From AC-32 sp963728765 (lineage in GTDB: Bacteria; Actinomycetota; Thermoleophilia; Gaiellales; Gaiellaceae), in the NCBI GenBank assembly GCA_963728765.1, contig CAVSKX010000002.1, positions 558,001 through 622,000 on the forward strand: a stretch of 64,000 bases of DNA, read 5' to 3'. Made by a program: the position numbers and the translations under genes. Below, one piece after another: positions 49,580-58,358 of the stretch. Numbering within the stretch: the first letter of the stretch is position 1; every line of letters starts with the position of its first letter. Under the pieces are notes generated by a model. The model was not told the DNA's origin. It searched no databases and saw only the letters and a program-made list of their open reading frames with translations.

Positions 49580-51742
49580 TTACGCTGACTCGAGCGCCGG
49601 CTCGGGAGCGCGCCGCTCGCGGATGAACAGCGCCTTCGCCACCGTCGGCGGCATCCACCAGTTCCACTTGCCGAAGAGCCGCATCAGCGACGGCACGAGC
49701 AGCGTCCGGATCACGGTCGCGTCGAAGATGATGCCGGCCGCGAGCCCGATCCCGAACTGCTTGATGTCCGTGCCCGGGCTGGACGAGAGCACGAAGAAGG
49801 CGAACATCAGCACGAGCGCCGCGCTCGTCACGAGCTTGCCCGTGCGTGCAAGCCCGAGCGAGATCGCCCTCGGCGTGTCGTGCAGCTCGTCGTAGGCCTC
49901 GCGCATCCGCGAGATCATGAAGACCTCGTAGTCCATGGAAAGCCCGTAGAGAAAAGCGAAGATCATTAACGGGATCCACGGGATGATCGCCTGGGTGGCG
50001 GGCACGTTCCAGATCGCTTCCGCGCCGTGCCCCCACTGGAAGATGAAGACGATGATCCCGAAGGCCGCGATCAGCGAGATGAGGTTCAGGATCACTGCCT
50101 TGGCGGCGAGCACGATCGAGCGGAAAGCGCGTGCTAGCAGGATGAACGTGAGCAGCACGACGAAGCCCAGCACGTACGGGAAGTTGGAGTAGACCGCCGC
50201 GACGAAGTCGCGCTCCTCGCCTGCGAGCCCGCCGAGGGTCGCATTGGTGCCCTTCAGCTCCGAGCGAACGCGCTTGATCGTCCCGCGGGTCGAGGTCGCC
50301 GCGCCGTCGGCATCCGGGAACGCCTCGACGAGGCTCGCGTCGCCCTTCACCCAGTCCGGGGGAGCCGCCACGCCGGACACGCCTTCGACGCCGCGCACCT
50401 TCCGCACGATCACCTGGCGATCGCCCCCGTTCTCGACGAGGATCACGAACGGCTTGTAGACGCCCGGCGTGATCTGGGCGTCCGCGAGCACGGTTCGGCC
50501 GACGATCGCGTCGCCGCTGCCGGGGAAGTCCTTCGCCTGCGCCTCGCTCGGGTTCAGGTGCACGCCGCAGTAGACGAGCGCCGCGACGATCGCGAGCCCG
50601 GCTGCCGCAACCGGCACCGGCCGCCGCATGACGAAGTTCGCCCAGCGGCCCCAGGGGCCGTCCTCGGGGTGGCCGCGGTCGACCAGCCGCTTCGGCAGCA
50701 GCCGCCAGCTGTTGATGCGCGCGCCGAGCACCGCCAGCAGCGCCGGGAGCAGCGTGATCGCCGTGATCACCGACACCGCCGGGATGAGCATCCCGCCGAT
50801 CCCGATCGAGCGGATGAACGGCAGCGGCAGCACGAGCATCGACAGCAGGCCCACCGCCACCGTCGAGCCCGAGACGATCACCGAGCGGCCCGCGTGCGTC
50901 ATCGTCTCGACGATCGCGGTCTCGACGTCCTCGCCCTCTCGGAGCTCGTCGCGGAAGCGGAAGATCACCAGCAGCGCGTAGTCGATCGCCACGCCGAGGC
51001 CGACGAGCGCGATCAGGAACTGGACGATGATCGAGACGTTGGTGATGTAGGTGAGGCCCCAGACCAGCGTGAAGGTGTTCAGGATCGACGCGACGGCGAT
51101 CGCGAGGGGCAGCAGCACCGCCGGCACCGTGCCGAAGACGAAGAACAGGATCACGAGACAGCCGAGGCCGCCGATGAGCGCCTCGGTGAGCACGCTCGGG
51201 CCGCCGCTCTCGCCGCCGGACGAAGCCTCGTAGAGCGGGTCACGCCCGGTCAGGTTCGCCTGGACGCCCTCCGGCGCCGCGGCCTTGATCTTGGCCCGCA
51301 CCTCGTCGATGTGCACGGACGAGCTGAACGTCGGCGTGCCCGGCGGGTAGATCTCGGCGAAGGTCGTGTGGCCGTCCTTCGAGACGTACGCGCGGTTACG
51401 GGTCGAGAAGTAGTCCGAAACGCGGGAGCCGGGGTTGACGGCCGCGCCCGCCGCGATCGCGCGCTTGATCCCGGTCTCCTTCGTCACGTCGCCGTCGCTG
51501 TGGAAGACGGCGACGAGGGGCGCGTTCTCCCCGGTGCCGAACGTCTTCAGCGTGCGCTGGTTGGCCTCGTACGAGGAGTAGCCCGGGATCGAGAAGCTCT
51601 CGAACCACCGGTCGGCGACCTGCCCCGCGGAGAAGGCGCCGAACAGCGTCAGCACGATCCACACGGCGATCACGGCGCGGCGCCGCCGCACGATCACGTG
51701 CGCCAGGCGCGCCAGCTTCGGAGAGGTCTCTTCGCTGCCCAT
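49580..51742 (-). CDS. MMPL/RND-family transporter
   Basis: A 720-residue protein with about 12 spans in two halves. Blocks: FVFGTVPAVLLPLAIAVASI, VGLGVAIDYALLVIFRFRDE (first MMPL core with GxxxDY) and LYGLSMDYEVFMISRMREAY (second, also DY), plus two large extracytoplasmic loops (about 45-180 and 385-530). Related proteins export lipids in mycobacteria; the substrate here is unknown. ATG 51742 lacks a ribosome site; TTG 51754, with GGGGGGA upstream, is a good alternative adding four residues. Confidence 0.9.
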   Translation of the reverse strand: MGSEETSPKLARLAHVIVRRRRAVIAVWIVLTLFGAFSAGQVADRWFESFSIPGYSSYEANQRTLKTFGTGENAPLVAVFHSDGDVTKETGIKRAIAAGAAVNPGSRVSDYFSTRNRAYVSKDGHTTFAEIYPPGTPTFSSSVHIDEVRAKIKAAAPEGVQANLTGRDPLYEASSGGESGGPSVLTEALIGGLGCLVILFFVFGTVPAVLLPLAIAVASILNTFTLVWGLTYITNVSIIVQFLIALVGLGVAIDYALLVIFRFRDELREGEDVETAIVETMTHAGRSVIVSGSTVAVGLLSMLVLPLPFIRSIGIGGMLIPAVSVITAITLLPALLAVLGARINSWRLLPKRLVDRGHPEDGPWGRWANFVMRRPVPVAAAGLAIVAALVYCGVHLNPSEAQAKDFPGSGDAIVGRTVLADAQITPGVYKPFVILVENGGDRQVIVRKVRGVEGVSGVAAPPDWVKGDASLVEAFPDADGAATSTRGTIKRVRSELKGTNATLGGLAGEERDFVAAVYSNFPYVLGFVVLLTFILLARAFRSIVLAAKAVILNLISLIAAFGIIVFIFQWGHGAEAIWNVPATQAIIPWIPLMIFAFLYGLSMDYEVFMISRMREAYDELHDTPRAISLGLARTGKLVTSAALVLMFAFFVLSSSPGTDIKQFGIGLAAGIIFDATVIRTLLVPSLMRLFGKWNWWMPPTVAKALFIRERRAPEPALESA

Positions 51743-51768
51743 GGAAGCGTGCAACGGTATCCCCCCGC

Positions 51769-52338
51769 TCAATCTTCCCGTGTTACAGGCTGGTAAATGA
51801 GAATCGTCACACCCTCGGGGCCGACGGGCCGCGACTCGACCAGGCGGAACGGCTTCGACGCGCCCGTGTCGCCGAACAGCCTCCGCCCCGAGCCGAGGAC
51901 TGTCGGGAACACCATCAGCCGCAGCTCGTCGACGAGGTCGCGGTCGAGCAGCTCGGCGACGAGCTGGCCGCTCCCGTTGACGAGGATGTCGCCTCCTTCG
52001 GCCTCGCGCAGGGCGGCAATGTCGTCGACGGTCACGACCTTCGTGTTGTTCCACTCCGGCTCGCCGAGAGTCGACGAGACGACGTACTTCTGCATGCCGT
52101 TGAACTTGTCCGCGAACTCACCGTCCCGCGACGGCCACGCGGCCGCGAAGCCCTCGTAGGTCACGCGGCCCAGGAGCAGCGCGTCCGAGGCCATCACCTC
52201 GTCCAGCTTGAACTGGTCCCCGTCCTCGCCGCGGTCGAACTGGAACGCCCAGGCGCCCCGCTCGTGCCCCTCGGAGCCGCCCGGGTCCTCGAACACCCCG
52301 TCGACCGTCACGAACTGCGAAATCACTACCCGTCCCAC
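51769..52338 (-). CDS. RibD C-terminal / dihydrofolate-reductase-like protein
   Basis: A 189-residue DHFR-fold reductase: VVISQFVTVDGVFEDPGG, DALLLGRVTYEGFAAAWPSR, and DILVNGSGQLVAELLDRDLV then DELRLMVFPTVLGSGRRLFG. These small proteins bind NADPH; substrates are mostly unknown. GTG 52338 is chosen for its GAAGGAGG site; a longer reading starts inside the spacer before repeat A2. Follows MMPL neighbour in direction, 27 nt upstream of it. Confidence 0.85.
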   Translation of the reverse strand: MGRVVISQFVTVDGVFEDPGGSEGHERGAWAFQFDRGEDGDQFKLDEVMASDALLLGRVTYEGFAAAWPSRDGEFADKFNGMQKYVVSSTLGEPEWNNTKVVTVDDIAALREAEGGDILVNGSGQLVAELLDRDLVDELRLMVFPTVLGSGRRLFGDTGASKPFRLVESRPVGPEGVTILIYQPVTRED

Positions 52339-52401
52339 GTCGGCCTCCTTCGAGTCGTCACTGCGGGCTAGGACCGCCGGCGCCCGCAAAACTCATCGGC
52401 C

Positions 52402-52568
52402 TAGGAGGGATTGGCGGAACTCCGCTCGTCGCCAGGGCGCGATGGTCGTTCCGAGGCAAGGACGCAGGGAGTACACGTAGCCGGAGGCTACGGGTGCGAC
52501 TGAGGACGCCGCATCGGGGCGAGCAGCGCGTTCTGGCGGCACAGCGGCGTTTCGTCAAGCACTCCTCA
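52402..52568. repeat. family A inverted-repeat element, long copy (A2)
   Basis: A 167-bp element: left end TAGGAGGGATTGGCGGAAC, right end GTTTCGTCAAGCACTCCTCA. Shares with A3 the blocks GCAAGGACGCAGGGAG and GTGCGACTGAGGACGCCGCA plus the following 17 bases. Between them sits a hairpin, CGTAGCC (52476-52482) / GGCTACG (52486-52492), in the same place as a different hairpin in A3. The last three bases are the TGA stop of the HxlR gene on the minus strand. It lies between that gene and the RibD-like gene. Confidence 0.85.
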
Positions 52569-53186
52569 GACGACTAGCGGATCTTCGACGGGTGCCGCAG
52601 CGTCGAGCAGCTGCTCGAGCAGCTCGCGGTCGCCCTCGACCTCGATGTCGTCCCAGCGCCGTTCGACGAACAGGTGGTAGAACGCGCGGGGGCTCGCCTC
52701 GAGCAGGACGTCGGGCTCGTCCACCGAGCCCGCCACGACCTCGCCCTCCACGAGCGCGGCCACCTCGTCGCCGATGCGGAACTCGAACGACCCGTCGGGC
52801 GCGACCGGCGCGAAGAACGTGTCGAGGGCATCGGGCAGCCAGCCCGGAGCGAGGTTCTCGTCGTCGCGCGGCGCCGGCAGCGAGTGCAGGCCCCAGCGGG
52901 CCAGCTCACGCACGATGGGCCGGAGAGCGAGGCCGTAAGGCGTGAGCTCGTAGACCTGGGCGGGAGTCGGCGGCGGCAGGCGGCGCTTGACGATGACCTC
53001 ACACGCCTCGAGCTCCTTCAGGCGCGCCGCGAGGACGTTGGTGCCGATCCGCGGCAGCGCGTCGGCGAGGTCGGTGTAGCGCTTCGGGCCCTTCAGCAGC
53101 TCGCGGACGATCAGCAGCGACCAGCGCTCGCCGACGAGCTCGAGCGCGTGGGCAACAGGGCAGTACTGCTCGAACTTCTTGGCCAT
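52566..53186 (-). CDS. HxlR family regulator
   Basis: A 206-residue regulator: KFEQYCPVAHALELVGERWS, TDLADALPRIGTNVLAARLK and a C-terminal ligand-binding-like domain (about 115-200). Divergent from an intact MFS pump gene, of which it is the likely repressor. TACACT is six bases before the ATG (minus strand), so leaderless. Its stop codon is formed by the right end of repeat A2. Confidence 0.88.
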   Translation of the reverse strand: MAKKFEQYCPVAHALELVGERWSLLIVRELLKGPKRYTDLADALPRIGTNVLAARLKELEACEVIVKRRLPPPTPAQVYELTPYGLALRPIVRELARWGLHSLPAPRDDENLAPGWLPDALDTFFAPVAPDGSFEFRIGDEVAALVEGEVVAGSVDEPDVLLEASPRAFYHLFVERRWDDIEVEGDRELLEQLLDAAAPVEDPLVV

Positions 53187-53205
53187 GCGCGCAGTGTAGC
53201 GCGTC

Positions 53206-53243
53206 TACTTGCTGTTTCGAAGGAAATACTTGCTTTTCGAAAG
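53206..53243. promoter_or_regulatory. direct-repeat operator candidate between HxlR and MFS genes
   Basis: TACTTGCTGTTTCGAAG (53206-53222) and TACTTGCTTTTCGAAAG (53227-53243) are direct repeats 21 bp apart, i.e. two helical turns, in the 106-bp gap. Each contains TTCGAA, itself a palindrome. HxlR proteins bind repeats of this kind next to the genes they control. Confidence 0.75.
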
Positions 53244-53292
53244 TCGTTGCTGCTAGGTTGAAAGCCCAAACACGACGAAAGGAACGACCAAG

Positions 53293-54747
53293 ATGGTGGC
53301 AACGGAACGACGCAAATGGCTGGCGCTGGGTCTACTCAGCGCCGTGCAGTTCATGGTCGTCCTGGACATCGCGATCGTCAACGTCGCGCTGCCCTCGATC
53401 AAGGTCGACCTCGGGTTCTCGCAGGAGAACCTGCAGTGGGTGATCAGCGCCTACGCGCTCGTCTTCGGCGGCTTCCTGCTGCTGGGCGGCCGCGCGGCGG
53501 ACCTCCTCGGCCGTCGGCGCATCTTCCTGGTCGGCCTGGCCGTCTTCACGGTGGCGTCGCTCCTCGCCGGACTGGCGTGGTCGGAGGCGTCGCTGATCGG
53601 GGCGCGGGCCTTCCAGGGCCTCGGTGCAGCGATCATCTCGCCGGCCGCGCTGTCGATTCTCTCGGTGACCTTCCGCGAAGGGCGTGAGCGCAACATCGCG
53701 CTCGGCGTCTGGGGCGCGGTCGGCGGCTTCGGCGCGGCGGCAGGCGTGCTGCTGGGCGGGATCCTGACCGACGCGTTGAGCTGGGAGTGGATCTTCTTCG
53801 TGAACGTCCCCGTGGGCGCGGCGGCCTTCCTGATCGCGCCGTTCCTGCTCGGTGAGAGCCGCGACGCGAGCGTCAGCAGGTTCGACATCCCTGGCGCGGT
53901 GCTCGTCACCGCCGGCCTCTCTTCGCTGGTCTACGCGATCGTGAAGGCGGGCACGGACGGCTGGCTCGCGGGACCGACGGTCGGCTTCTTCGCCGCGTCG
54001 CTCGTCCTGCTCGCAGGCTTCGTCGCGTGGGAGGTGCGGCACCCGGAGCCGCTGATGCGCTTCGGCATCCTCCGCACCAGCACCGTGACGGGCGCGAACG
54101 TGGCCGGCTTCATCCTCGGCACCGCGATGTTCTCGATGTTCCTGATGCTGACTCTGTACATGCAGCAGGTGCTCGGGTACTCCGCGATGAAGACCGGCGT
54201 CGCCTACCTCGCGGTTGCCGGCACCGCGATCGTGTGGTCGGCCGTTGCGGCGCAGCTCACCACGCGCCTCGGCGTGAAGCCGGTGCTGGTCGCCGGAATG
54301 ACGACGCTGACGATCGGCCTCGTCTACTTCACGCAGGTCTCGGTCGGCGGGAGCTACCTCCGCGACCTGCTGCCGGGCTTCCTGCTGATCGGGTTCGGGC
54401 TCGGCTTCTCGTTCGTGCCGATCTCGATCGCGGCCCTGGCCGGGATCCAGCCCGCCGAGGCCGGGCTCGCGTCGGGCCTGATCAACACGTCTCAGCAGAT
54501 CGGCGGCGCGCTCGGAATCGCCGCGCTGTCGACGATCGCGAGCTCCCGCACCGACGACGCGCTCGCTTCCGGAACCGCACTCCCGAGCGCGCTCGTCGAC
54601 GGGTTCACCGCCGCCTTCGTGGCCGGTGCGATCATCGCGGCGCTCGGCATCCTCGCCTCGCTGACGCTGATCCGGCGCCACGAGCTGGAGCAGCCGGTCC
54701 CGGCAGTCGAGCCGGTTGCCGAGCCGGCGCTCGAGCCGGCGGCCTGA
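53293..54747 (+). CDS. MFS drug transporter (DHA2/EmrB type)
   Basis: A 484-residue transporter with 14 spans: SAVQFMVVLDIAIVNVALPS, LGFSQENLQWVISAYALVFG, LGRRRIFLVGLAVF, and motif C-like GAAAGVLLGGILTDALSWEW. Likely proton-driven efflux of a toxic compound. It is clearly paralogous to the frameshifted pump at 33313-34786. AAAGGAACGACC precedes the ATG. Controlled by the divergent HxlR gene. Confidence 0.92.
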   Translation: MVATERRKWLALGLLSAVQFMVVLDIAIVNVALPSIKVDLGFSQENLQWVISAYALVFGGFLLLGGRAADLLGRRRIFLVGLAVFTVASLLAGLAWSEASLIGARAFQGLGAAIISPAALSILSVTFREGRERNIALGVWGAVGGFGAAAGVLLGGILTDALSWEWIFFVNVPVGAAAFLIAPFLLGESRDASVSRFDIPGAVLVTAGLSSLVYAIVKAGTDGWLAGPTVGFFAASLVLLAGFVAWEVRHPEPLMRFGILRTSTVTGANVAGFILGTAMFSMFLMLTLYMQQVLGYSAMKTGVAYLAVAGTAIVWSAVAAQLTTRLGVKPVLVAGMTTLTIGLVYFTQVSVGGSYLRDLLPGFLLIGFGLGFSFVPISIAALAGIQPAEAGLASGLINTSQQIGGALGIAALSTIASSRTDDALASGTALPSALVDGFTAAFVAGAIIAALGILASLTLIRRHELEQPVPAVEPVAEPALEPAA

Positions 54748-54754
54748 GCCAAGG

Positions 54755-54786
54755 GACGCGGGGGGACCGACGGGTCCCCCCGCGTC
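54755..54786 (+). terminator. 14-bp stem terminator after the MFS gene
   Basis: GACGCGGGGGGACC pairs perfectly with 54773-54786 across loop GACG, followed by TGGTTCT. It lies 7 bp after the MFS stop and 6 bp before repeat A3. Confidence 0.9.
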
Positions 54787-54792
54787 TGGTTC

Positions 54793-54958
54793 TAGGAGGG
54801 TTTGGCGGAACGCTGCTCGCTCTCGGGGTGCGCTGCTCGTTCCGGCGCAAGGACGCAGGGAGCGCCGATAGCCGTAGCTATCGGTGCGACTGAGGACGCC
54901 GCATCGGGGCGAGCAGCGCGGCCCGAGGGCATTGACAGTGTTTCGTCAAGCCCTCCTA
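54793..54958. repeat. family A inverted-repeat element, long copy (A3)
   Basis: A 166-bp element. Ends TAGGAGGGTTTGGCGGAAC and GTTTCGTCAAGCCCTCCTA; on the plus strand all 19 positions pair if three G-U pairs are allowed. Inside, CCGATAGC (54865-54872) / GCTATCGG (54877-54884) form a hairpin, and GCGCTGCTCG (54830-54839) pairs with 54910-54919; GCTGCTCG also occurs at 54812-54819 as a competing partner. The last three bases are the TAG stop of the peroxiredoxin gene (minus strand). Confidence 0.88.
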
Positions 54959-55609
54959 GGGCTGGGGGACGAGCCGGATGTAGGGCTTCGGCGACTCCCA
55001 CTCGCCGAAGATCTCCCGGGCCTCGTCGTCCGAGACAGAGCCCGCGATGATCACGTCTTCGCCCTGCTGCCAGTTCACCGGCGTCGCGACCTTGTGGTTC
55101 GCCGTGAGCTGCAGCGAGTCGATCACGCGCAGCACCTCGTCGAAGTTGCGGCCGGTCGTCATCGGGTAGACGAGGATCAGCTTGATCTTCTTGTCCGGCC
55201 CGATGACGAACACGTTGCGAACCGTCTGGTTGTCGGCCGGCGTCCGCTCCCCGGGCTCGCCGGAGACGTCGCTCCCGAGCATGCCGTACGCCTTCGAGAC
55301 GCTGAAGTCGGCATCCGCGATGATCGGGTAGTCGGGGGCATGGCCCTGCGTCTCCTCGATGTCCTTCACCCATCCCTCGTGGTTCTCCAGCGGGTCGACG
55401 GAGAGGCCGATGACCTTCACGCCGCGCTTTTCGAATTCCGGCGCGATCTTCGCCATGTAGCCGAGCTCGGTCGTGCAGACGGGCGTGAAGTCTTTCGGAT
55501 GCGAGAAGAGAATGGCCCAGGAGTCGCCGATCCACTCGTGAAAGCTGATCGGCCCTTCGGTCGTCTGGGCCTGGAAGTCAGGTGCGGTGTCACCGAGTCG
55601 CAACGCCAT
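54956..55609 (-). CDS. 1-Cys peroxiredoxin (Prx6/AhpE-like)
   Basis: A 217-residue peroxidase. Peroxidatic C45 lies in SHPKDFTPVCTTELGYMAKI; the long C-terminal domain (VIDSLQLTANHKVATPVNWQ, GEWESPKPYIRLVPQP) is typical of the Prx6 group. It reduces peroxides with electrons from a small thiol or thioredoxin. GGGAGGCAC precedes the ATG. Its stop codon coincides with the right end of repeat A3. Confidence 0.93.
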   Translation of the reverse strand: MALRLGDTAPDFQAQTTEGPISFHEWIGDSWAILFSHPKDFTPVCTTELGYMAKIAPEFEKRGVKVIGLSVDPLENHEGWVKDIEETQGHAPDYPIIADADFSVSKAYGMLGSDVSGEPGERTPADNQTVRNVFVIGPDKKIKLILVYPMTTGRNFDEVLRVIDSLQLTANHKVATPVNWQQGEDVIIAGSVSDDEAREIFGEWESPKPYIRLVPQP

Positions 55610-55736
55610 TTGTGCCTCCCTAGGACGCGGTCGCAGGTGAAGAGCGTAGTCCCTGGGACGCGGCTCGCGTCGTGAACCGTCACGGCGGTACGCCCCGTAT
55701 CACCTACTAGACGCGACCAGAAAGGAGGTGGTGCTA

Positions 55737-55898
55737 GTGGCCACCCTCCACGAGCGGCAGATGGAGCGACGCGGCATCGGCTCCTCGAGCCGAACGCGCT
55801 GGCTCGTCGTCCTCGGAGTCGCTGCGGCCGTGATCGTCGGCATCGTGCTGATCGCGATGTTCGCCGGCGGTGGCGGAGGCGGCGCACCGGGCTACTAG
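55737..55898 (+). CDS. 53-residue single-span membrane protein
   Basis: GTG 55737, with AAAGGAGG eight bases upstream, encodes VATLHERQMERRGIGSSSRT, then RWLVVLGVAAAVIVGIVLIA and MFAGGGGGGAPGY: a basic cytosolic head, one span and a poly-Gly tail outside. Divergent from the peroxiredoxin. Followed by a terminator. Function unknown. Confidence 0.6.
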   Translation: MATLHERQMERRGIGSSSRTRWLVVLGVAAAVIVGIVLIAMFAGGGGGGAPGY

Positions 55899-55907
55899 AA
55901 CATCAGG

Positions 55908-55927
55908 GGGCGGCCCACCGGCCGCCC
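55908..55927. terminator. 8-bp stem terminator between convergent genes
   Basis: GGGCGGCC / GGCCGCCC with loop CACC, followed by TTCCTT; serves the small membrane protein and, in reverse, the methyltransferase ending at 55932. Confidence 0.75.
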
Positions 55928-55931
55928 TTCC

Positions 55932-57017
55932 TTACGGCCGCAGCAGGTAGAAGCGCCAGAAGTCGTGCTCGATCGGCAGCACCTCACAGGCGGCGAAGCC
56001 TGCCTGCCGTGCGTAGTCCTTCACCGTCTGCGGGCGGATGACGGTGCCCGTTCCGGCCGCGCCCTCTCCCACCATCCCGACCGGCAGGCAGTGGAAGACG
56101 CTGAAGCCGTAGAACAGCCGCTCGGCCTCGCTCGCGGGCGTGCTGAACTCCTCCGCGGCGCGCTCGTCGCCGATGAAGACGAGGCCGCCGTCGCCGAGCA
56201 GGCCGCGCACGGCCTTCAGCACCTCGATCGGGTACGGCATGTCGTGCAGCGCCTCGAAGATCGTCACGAGGTCGTACCGGCCCGCCAGTCCGGCGTCGGC
56301 GGCGTTGCGCTCGTGAAACGTGACCCGGGCCTCGACGCCACTCCCCTCGAGGTTCGTGCGCGCCGCTTCGATCGAGGCGCGGTCGGAGTCGATGCCGTCC
56401 ACCTGCGCGTTCGGGTACGCGCGCGCGATCTCGATGCTCGACCGACCCTGGCCGCAGGCGACGTCGGCGACGTGTGCGGGGTCCGAGGAGCTGAGCCTCT
56501 CGTGGATCTCCGGCACCGCGGGCAGCCACTCCTTGCCGAGCTGGTTCTCGAACAGCGGGCGTGTGAACGCGGCCTGCGACTCGTGCAGGTCCTCGCCGTA
56601 GTCGGCGTAAGAGACGCCGCCTCCGTTCCGGAACGCTTCCATGACCGCGTCGACCGGCCGGATCGAGGCCAGCACCGCGCGGGCGAGCGGGGCGCCGTAG
56701 TTCAGGCTCGTCGCGTCGAGCAGGACCTCGTCGTGCCCGGCAGGGAGGCTGAACCGCCGCTCGTCGGCGTCCCCCCCGACGTCCAGGAGCTCGCTCGCGG
56801 CCTGGTGCTCGAGCCACTCGCGTGCGTACCGCTCGTGGATTCCGGCGGCAGCCGCCAGCTCTGACGAGGTCATCGCGCCGTGGTCGGCAAGCGCGCGGTA
56901 GAGGCCGAGCCGATCGCCGAGATAGACGGAGAAGAGGTCGAACGCGCCAATCGCGTTCAGGAACAGTCGTTCCGCCAGCGCGTTCCGGCGCTCGACGGCC
57001 GCAGATACGGAAGCCAT
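55932..57017 (-). CDS. SAM-dependent methyltransferase with N-terminal winged-helix domain
   Basis: A 361-residue protein: N-terminal helical/winged domain (about 10-95, LGLYRALADHGAMTSSELAA) as in O-methyltransferases, then a Rossmann domain with SAM motif VADVACGQGRSSIEIARAYP, VDGIDSDRASIEAA (acidic ribose site) and DLVTIFEALHDM. Such proteins methylate small molecules, but the substrate is unknown. ATG 57017 has GGGAGGG five bases upstream; a GTG six bases earlier is less well placed. Confidence 0.85.
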   Translation of the reverse strand: MASVSAAVERRNALAERLFLNAIGAFDLFSVYLGDRLGLYRALADHGAMTSSELAAAAGIHERYAREWLEHQAASELLDVGGDADERRFSLPAGHDEVLLDATSLNYGAPLARAVLASIRPVDAVMEAFRNGGGVSYADYGEDLHESQAAFTRPLFENQLGKEWLPAVPEIHERLSSSDPAHVADVACGQGRSSIEIARAYPNAQVDGIDSDRASIEAARTNLEGSGVEARVTFHERNAADAGLAGRYDLVTIFEALHDMPYPIEVLKAVRGLLGDGGLVFIGDERAAEEFSTPASEAERLFYGFSVFHCLPVGMVGEGAAGTGTVIRPQTVKDYARQAGFAACEVLPIEHDFWRFYLLRP

Positions 57018-57095
57018 TGTCACCCTCCCGGTCGGGAGCCCGAAATCTTCGTCCGCCGGCCGTCACGACGCAAATGGGCGAAGTAGGCTTGCGCC

Positions 57096-58358
57096 GTGGC
57101 GACCGAGCAGCTGCACGACACGGCGGCCGTCCGCGAGGCGCGCGAGCGGCTCGTGCCGCGCGGCGTCGCGACCACCGACCTGGTCGTCACGCGCGCCGAG
57201 GGCGCGACGCTGTGGGACGCCGACGGAAACGAGCTGCTCGACTTCGCCGGCGGGATCGCCTGCCAGAACCTCGGGCACAACCCCGAGGCCGTCGTCCGGG
57301 CGGTGCACGACCAGGTCGACCACTACCTGCACCAGTGCTTCATGGTCGGGATGTACGAGCCGTACGTCGAGGTGGCGCGGCGGTTGGACGAGCTCTGGCC
57401 GGGCGAGTCGGCGACGAAGACGCTGCTCGTCAACTCGGGCGCGGAGGCGATCGAGAACGCGGTCAAGATCGCGCGCGCGTCGACCGGGCGGCCCGGCGTC
57501 GTCGTCTTCGACCGCGCCTTCCACGGGCGCACGAACCTGACCATGGCGATGACCTCGAAGCTCGTCTACAAGCAGGGCTTCGGGCCGCTCGCGCCGGAGG
57601 TCTACCGGGCACCCGCCCCGTACCGGTACCGCGGCGTGCCGGTCGAGGATTCGCTCGCGGGCCTCGAGCTGCTCTTCAAGCAGGACGTCTCGCCTGACGC
57701 GGTCGCCTGCGTCGTGCTCGAGACCGTCCAGGGCGAGGGCGGCTTCATCCCGATGCCGTCGGAGTTCATCCAGGCGCTCAGGGAGCTCTGCGACCGGCAC
57801 GGGATCGTCTACGTGGCCGACGAGGTGCAGTCGGGCTGCGGCCGGACCGGCACGGTCTGGGCGATCGAGCACTCTGGCGTCGAGCCGGACCTGATCGTCT
57901 CGGGCAAGACGCTCGGAGGCGGCCTTCCGCTCGCCGCCGTCACCGGCAAGGCGGAGCTGATGGATGCACCGCATCCGGGCGGCCTCGGCGGAACGTTCGG
58001 CGGCAATCCCGTCTCGTGCGCCGCCGCCCGCGCGGTGCTCGACCAGCTCGCCGAGCCCGGGTTCCGCGAGCGCGCGGAGGCCGTTGCGCAGCTCATGCGC
58101 TCGCGGCTCGACGAGATCGCCTCGCGGAACGAGGACATCGGCGAGGTTCGCGGGCTCGGCTCGATGCTCGCGCTCGAGCTGGCGAAGCGCTCGCCGGACC
58201 GCGCCCGCGAGATCACGGTCGCCGCCCGCGAGCAGGGTCTGCTGCTCCTCTCCTGCGGCCTCTACGGCAACGTCATCCGCCTGCTCCCGCCGGTGACGGC
58301 CACCGACGAGGAGCTCGAGCGCGGGCTCGGGATCCTCGAAGAGGCACTGAGCGGCTAG
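57096..58358 (+). CDS. class III aminotransferase (4-aminobutyrate transaminase-like)
   Basis: A 420-residue PLP enzyme. K271 (SGKTLGGGLPLA) should carry PLP; D242 in YVADEVQSGCGRTG binds the pyridine nitrogen; NSGAEAIENAVKIAR and HGRTNLTMAMTSK are typical of GABA/ornithine transaminases. GABA to succinate semialdehyde conversion is likely, but related omega-amino acids are possible. GTG 57096 lies six bases after TAGGCT (leaderless). Stop TAG is directly followed by repeat A4. Confidence 0.9.
   Translation: MATEQLHDTAAVREARERLVPRGVATTDLVVTRAEGATLWDADGNELLDFAGGIACQNLGHNPEAVVRAVHDQVDHYLHQCFMVGMYEPYVEVARRLDELWPGESATKTLLVNSGAEAIENAVKIARASTGRPGVVVFDRAFHGRTNLTMAMTSKLVYKQGFGPLAPEVYRAPAPYRYRGVPVEDSLAGLELLFKQDVSPDAVACVVLETVQGEGGFIPMPSEFIQALRELCDRHGIVYVADEVQSGCGRTGTVWAIEHSGVEPDLIVSGKTLGGGLPLAAVTGKAELMDAPHPGGLGGTFGGNPVSCAAARAVLDQLAEPGFRERAEAVAQLMRSRLDEIASRNEDIGEVRGLGSMLALELAKRSPDRAREITVAAREQGLLLLSCGLYGNVIRLLPPVTATDEELERGLGILEEALSG

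Noticed and set aside
54793..54958. Repeat A3 as simple terminator of the MFS gene
   Set aside because: A perfect 14-bp terminator already lies at 54755-54786, so A3 is not needed for that and has a more complex internal structure.
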